Below, in pieces: positions 61,332 through 64,000 of a DNA stretch of 64,000 bases. A program made the translations under genes and the position numbers. Numbering within the stretch: position 1 is the first letter of the stretch; the number at the start of each line of letters is the position of its first letter. Source of the DNA: Paucihalobacter ruber. GTDB taxonomy: Bacteria > Bacteroidota > Bacteroidia > Flavobacteriales > Flavobacteriaceae. The stretch covers positions 124,001 to 188,000 of the forward strand of contig NZ_VHIQ01000006.1 of NCBI RefSeq assembly GCF_006494535.1. Direction: 5' to 3'. The notes under the pieces are model-generated. The model was not told the DNA's origin. It made no database searches and saw only the letters and a list, made by a program, of their open reading frames with translations.

Positions 61332-62729
61332 TTATTTCATACTACCAACCATATCTTCCGGTTTTACCCATTCGTCGTATTCCTCCGCGTTGACGTAACC
61401 TAAATTAATCGCCTCTTCTTTAAGAGTTGTACCATTTTTGTGCGCTGTATTAGCTATTTCAGCAGCTTTGTAGTATCCAATTTTAGTATTGAGTGCTGTT
61501 ACAAGCATTAATGAATTGTTTAGTAATTGCTTAATAACACTGTGATTTGGTTCAATGCCAATAGCGCAGTTTTCATCAAAACTCACGCAGGCATGACCAA
61601 TCAACTCAGCCGATTGTAAAACGTTGGAAGCCATAACCGGTTTAAATACATTAAGCTCATAATGACCTTGTGTTCCACCAACTGTTACAGCGACATCATT
61701 ACCCATTACCTGAGCGCAAACCATGGTTAAGGCTTCGCATTGCGTTGGGTTTACTTTGCCGGGCATTATAGAGCTTCCCGGCTCGTTTGCTGGTATTATA
61801 ATTTCGCCAATACCACTTCTTGGACCGGAAGCCAGCATTCTAATGTCATTGGCAATTTTGTTGAGAGAAACAGCCAGTTGTTTTAAGGCGCCGTGTGTTT
61901 CAACTAAGGCGTCGTGTGCTGCAAGCGCTTCAAATTTGTTTTCAGCCGTTATAAATGGCAAACCGGTAAATTGTGCTATGTATTTTGCAACTAATACGTC
62001 GTATCCTAAAGGCGTATTGAGTCCGGTACCAACCGCTGTACCACCTAAAGCCAACTCGCTTAAATGCGGTAAGGTGTTTTTTAGCGCTTTTAAACCGTGA
62101 TTTAATTGAGATACATAACCTGAAAATTCTTGTCCTAAAGTTAAAGGTGTGGCATCCATTAAATGGGTTCTTCCAATTTTAACTACCTCTTTAAATGCTT
62201 CAGATTTTTGTTGTAAAGTATCTCTAAGTTGCTCAACACCCGGAATGGTGACATCTATTATTTTTTTGTAGGCAGCAATATGCATTCCGGTTGGGAAGGT
62301 ATCGTTAGACGACTGAGATTTGTTAACATCATCGTTAGGTGAAATGGTTTTTTCGTCTTCTCCAATAGTTTTGCCGGCAAGTTGATGCGCTCTGTTAGCA
62401 ATCACTTCGTTAACATTCATGTTGCTTTGTGTACCTGATCCGGTTTGCCAAATAACAAGCGGAAACTGATCATCGTGTTTACCTGATAAAATTTCATCAC
62501 AAACTGTAGCTATTAAATCTCTTTTGGCTTCACTTAAAACACCTAATTCACAATTGGTGTAGGCAGCAGCTTTTTTCAAATAAGCAAATCCATAAATAAT
62601 TTCTATTGGCATGGAGGCGGCAGGACCAATTTTAAAGTTGTTTCTTGAACGTTCTGTTTGTGCGCCCCATAGTTTGTCAGCAGGTACCTTTACCTCGCCC
62701 ATGGTATCTTTTTCTATTCTGTAAGACAT
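61332..62729 (-). CDS. fumC: Class II fumarate hydratase
   Basis: TCA-cycle enzyme converting fumarate to malate, 465 residues. The signature is [16 protein letters not shown] (about 318-333). Active-site motifs: [18 protein letters not shown] (about 97-114), [11 protein letters not shown] (about 137-147), [20 protein letters not shown] (about 184-203), [14 protein letters not shown] (about 231-244). It is iron-free class II type, in contrast to the FumA/B class. It ends 11 bp before the secreted propeller gene's longest frame, with independent transcription likely. Confidence 0.96.
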   Translation of the reverse strand: MSYRIEKDTMGEVKVPADKLWGAQTERSRNNFKIGPAASMPIEIIYGFAYLKKAAAYTNCELGVLSEAKRDLIATVCDEILSGKHDDQFPLVIWQTGSGTQSNMNVNEVIANRAHQLAGKTIGEDEKTISPNDDVNKSQSSNDTFPTGMHIAAYKKIIDVTIPGVEQLRDTLQQKSEAFKEVVKIGRTHLMDATPLTLGQEFSGYVSQLNHGLKALKNTLPHLSELALGGTAVGTGLNTPLGYDVLVAKYIAQFTGLPFITAENKFEALAAHDALVETHGALKQLAVSLNKIANDIRMLASGPRSGIGEIIIPANEPGSSIMPGKVNPTQCEALTMVCAQVMGNDVAVTVGGTQGHYELNVFKPVMASNVLQSAELIGHACVSFDENCAIGIEPNHSVIKQLLNNSLMLVTALNTKIGYYKAAEIANTAHKNGTTLKEEAINLGYVNAEEYDEWVKPEDMVGSMK

Positions 62730-62873
62730 GATGTTAGTTTTTAATTAAGTGATACAAATTTACGAATTTTGGTAGGATTTTATAAGAAGGTTAGGGCTTA
62801 TAATTACAAATAATAAGTAAGGAAAATGAATGAAAGTAAATGTTGACTTACTTGTTAATAATTACGCATTTTC

Positions 62874-62907
62874 TTTTTGTTTAACTAATATTGTTAACTT
62901 ATATTTG
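62874..62907 (+). promoter_or_regulatory. Consensus promoter of the small TM gene
   Basis: TTTTTG (62874-62879), 20 bp spacer, TATATTTG (62900-62907). This is the best match to the Bacteroidota consensus in the window. The ATG at 62927 is 19 bp downstream. Confidence 0.75.
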
Positions 62908-62926
62908 CAATATAATTATTGTTATT

Positions 62927-63109
62927 ATGTTTGAATTTGATCAATATTTAGGATTTCTTGCGTTTTTAACCATTTTAACCATAGGGTTTTGGTTAATGAT
63001 ATTTTTGTTAACATTTGTAATACCTTACTGGGTATTTGGAGCAACGATAGAGCGCTTAAAAGAAATGAAAGAAGAAAAGAAAGCTAAGAGAGAAGCAGCT
63101 TCTCATTAA
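62927..63109 (+). CDS. Small single-TM protein
   Basis: A 60-residue protein with one or two hydrophobic stretches (YLGFLAFLTILTIGFWLMIF, about 6-25; LLTFVIPYWVFGA, about 27-39) and a strongly basic/acidic tail (ERLKEMKEEKKAKREAASH). It has a consensus promoter and its own terminator, so it is a single-gene transcript that is probably well expressed. The family is not recognised. The ATG at 62927 was chosen over a TTG 12 codons upstream, because that TTG lies before the -7 box. Confidence 0.65.
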   Translation: MFEFDQYLGFLAFLTILTIGFWLMIFLLTFVIPYWVFGATIERLKEMKEEKKAKREAASH

Positions 63110-63132
63110 AATATACTTGTTTAGAGTAATTG

Positions 63133-63159
63133 AAGGAAATCGAAAGATTTCCTTTTTTT
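63133..63159 (+). terminator. Intrinsic terminator of the small TM gene
   Basis: AAGGAAATC, GAAA loop, GATTTCCTTTTTTT. A GNRA-type tetraloop hairpin with a T-run, 24 bp after the stop. Confidence 0.85.
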
Positions 63160-63177
63160 ATGCTTGGATTTCAAGCA

Positions 63178-63207
63178 CAAAAAAAGCCTTTCAAAAACTG
63201 AAAGGCT
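63178..63207 (-). terminator. Terminator of tRNA-His
   Basis: On the minus strand AGCCTTTCA, loop, TGAAAGGCTTTTTTT. The stem lies 9 bp after the tRNA 3' end and is followed by a run of seven T. Confidence 0.8.
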
Positions 63208-63215
63208 ATATTTTT

Positions 63216-63291
63216 GGGTGGAAGATCGGTCTCGAACCGACGACCTCCTGAACCACAATCAGGCGCTCTAACCAACTGAGCTACAACCACC
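63216..63291 (-). tRNA. tRNA-His (GTG anticodon)
   Basis: On the minus strand the sequence reads GGTGGTTGTAGCTCAG, with D arm GCTC...GAGC, anticodon stem CCTGA / TCAGG around TTGTGGT (anticodon GTG) and T arm GTCGG TTCGAGA CCGAT. The extra 5' guanine (G-1) typical of tRNA-His is at 63291. The CCA end is not fully encoded. The acceptor stem has two adjacent T-T mismatches (GTGGTTG against CTTCCAC). Confidence 0.93.
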
Positions 63292-63561
63292 GTGTAAAAT
63301 TGGAATGCAAATGTAATTTATTTCCCTATTTCTGCAAAGTGTTTTATTAAAATAATTAACATATTAACTTCCTAAAAGTACCACTAATCCGCCAAGTTCC
63401 TTGAGCACAAGTTACACGAATATATTATTTCAAATTATCGTGAATATAATATTCAAGAAGCGTTCCAATCAATTTAACCGATATAATAATTAAATGTGCT
63501 AATTATGGCATTAAGCAAGGTTTAATAAGGAAAAATTACAAACTAAAAAACTAGATGTTTT

Positions 63562-64000
63562 TTAAATCAAATCAAATAACGATTCAACAGCCGGATAACG
63601 CTCAACAGTGAAACCTTCGCCATACTCAGTGCCAATGAGTCTGCCTAAGTTTCTTGCTCTGTATTCAATACTATCGGTGAAATTTTTGCTACTGATAGGT
63701 GTTTCGGGTTCGTCGCTTTTGGGATCGTAAAACTGACTACTGTATGCCATTACCGCTTTTAGTTTAATTTCCATAAAACCCGTAACATTCATCACAACAT
63801 CAGGTTCAATATCTTTCCATTGAATATAATGATAAACCGCTTTTGGTCGCCAGGCATCTTGCCAGTCGTCGTGGTCTTCGTGTTTGGTATCTATTTTAAT
63901 TAATCCACTTAAAAAACAAGCATCACTTACCAGTTTGCTAGCCTTTGCATGATCAATATGTCGGTCTTCAATAGCATTGCAAATGACTATTTCAGGTTGA
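63562..64000 (-). CDS. bshB1: Bacillithiol deacetylase BshB1 (partial, runs off the right edge)
   Basis: C-terminal 145 codons of a zinc-dependent PIG-L-type deacetylase. The reading frame stays open to base 64000, so the N-terminal half is outside. Family pieces visible are VICNAIEDRHIDHAKASKL (the RHxDH region with a zinc-binding His), DACFLSGL, RPKAVYHYIQW and SSQFYDPKSDEPETPIS, then ARNLGRLIGTEYGEGF near the end. These match BshB1, which removes the acetyl group from GlcNAc-malate in making bacillithiol, the main low-molecular-weight thiol in many Bacteroidota. The 270 bp to the tRNA-His contain no recognised feature. Confidence 0.88.
   Translation of the reverse strand, partial: QPEIVICNAIEDRHIDHAKASKLVSDACFLSGLIKIDTKHEDHDDWQDAWRPKAVYHYIQWKDIEPDVVMNVTGFMEIKLKAVMAYSSQFYDPKSDEPETPISSKNFTDSIEYRARNLGRLIGTEYGEGFTVERYPAVESLFDLI

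Noticed and set aside
61723-62100. 125-codon plus-strand frame.
   Set aside because: Antisense to fumC across its signature; shadow.

Overview
The window is a 64 kb stretch of a low-GC chromosome from a member of the Bacteroidota, most likely a marine Flavobacteriaceae. Four things point there. Many genes are preceded by the Bacteroidota-type promoter (TTTG, about 19-20 bp, TAnnTTTG). One secreted protein has a type IX secretion sorting domain. The menaquinone pathway genes resemble flavobacterial versions, including a short MenE and an acyl-CoA thioesterase beside menF. Several small families typical of flavobacteria are present (DUF2007, DUF2853, a CAL67264-type membrane protein). No phage, insertion sequence, CRISPR array, toxin-antitoxin pair or defence island was seen; this is core chromosome with a tRNA-His near the right end.

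Layout. 0-10 kb: a YbiT-like ABC-F protein with a decayed second ATP site, small hypotheticals, an NhaC antiporter, a Cys/Met-metabolism PLP enzyme divergent from an Lrp regulator, dihydrolipoyl dehydrogenase, and a DEAD-box helicase/S1-P1 nuclease pair. 10-19 kb: pabB, a sigma-factor-like protein, tilS overlapping adenine deaminase, a YheT-like hydrolase and a YifB/ComM ATPase. 18-23 kb: a probable 5-oxoproline operon consisting of a DUF2891 lipoprotein, an NRAMP-fold transporter lacking the metal-site residues, and pxpA, pxpB and pxpC. 23-31 kb: a pseudouridine synthase, panB, sdaA, a collagen-like lipoprotein, dnaK with an unusual upstream region, a nitronate monooxygenase and an SDR. 31-45 kb: the menaquinone cluster (thioesterase, menF, menD, menB, menA, menC, menE) with DUF2853, a CvfB-like RNA-binding protein, an MBL hydrolase, a CPBP protease and an inverted SDR/fatty-acid-hydroxylase pair; no menH is recognisable. 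45-52 kb: an M24 peptidase, an acyl-CoA carboxylase beta subunit, an FMN reductase/MarR/pirin group, the two agmatine-to-putrescine enzymes and an EamA transporter. 52-64 kb: EttA, histidine degradation genes hutG and hutI, a coiled-coil membrane protein, a Crp-like regulator, an FG-GAP T9SS protein, fumC, tRNA-His and a partial bshB1.

How the genes work together. Seven enzymes convert chorismate to demethylmenaquinone, which serves the anaerobic and aerobic respiratory chain fed by Lpd and FumC. The pxp operon recycles 5-oxoproline to glutamate; hutI and hutG send histidine to glutamate; sdaA and the PLP enzyme degrade serine and sulfur amino acids. So the window is rich in amino-acid catabolism.

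The most interesting observations are the NRAMP-fold transporter without its metal ligands inside the oxoprolinase operon, the sigma-54-like element and dyad upstream of dnaK, the helically phased repeats between the PLP enzyme and lrp, the missing menH with a candidate serine hydrolase next door, and the asymmetric ABC-F protein. All functions are assigned by reading protein motifs; no database search was run.
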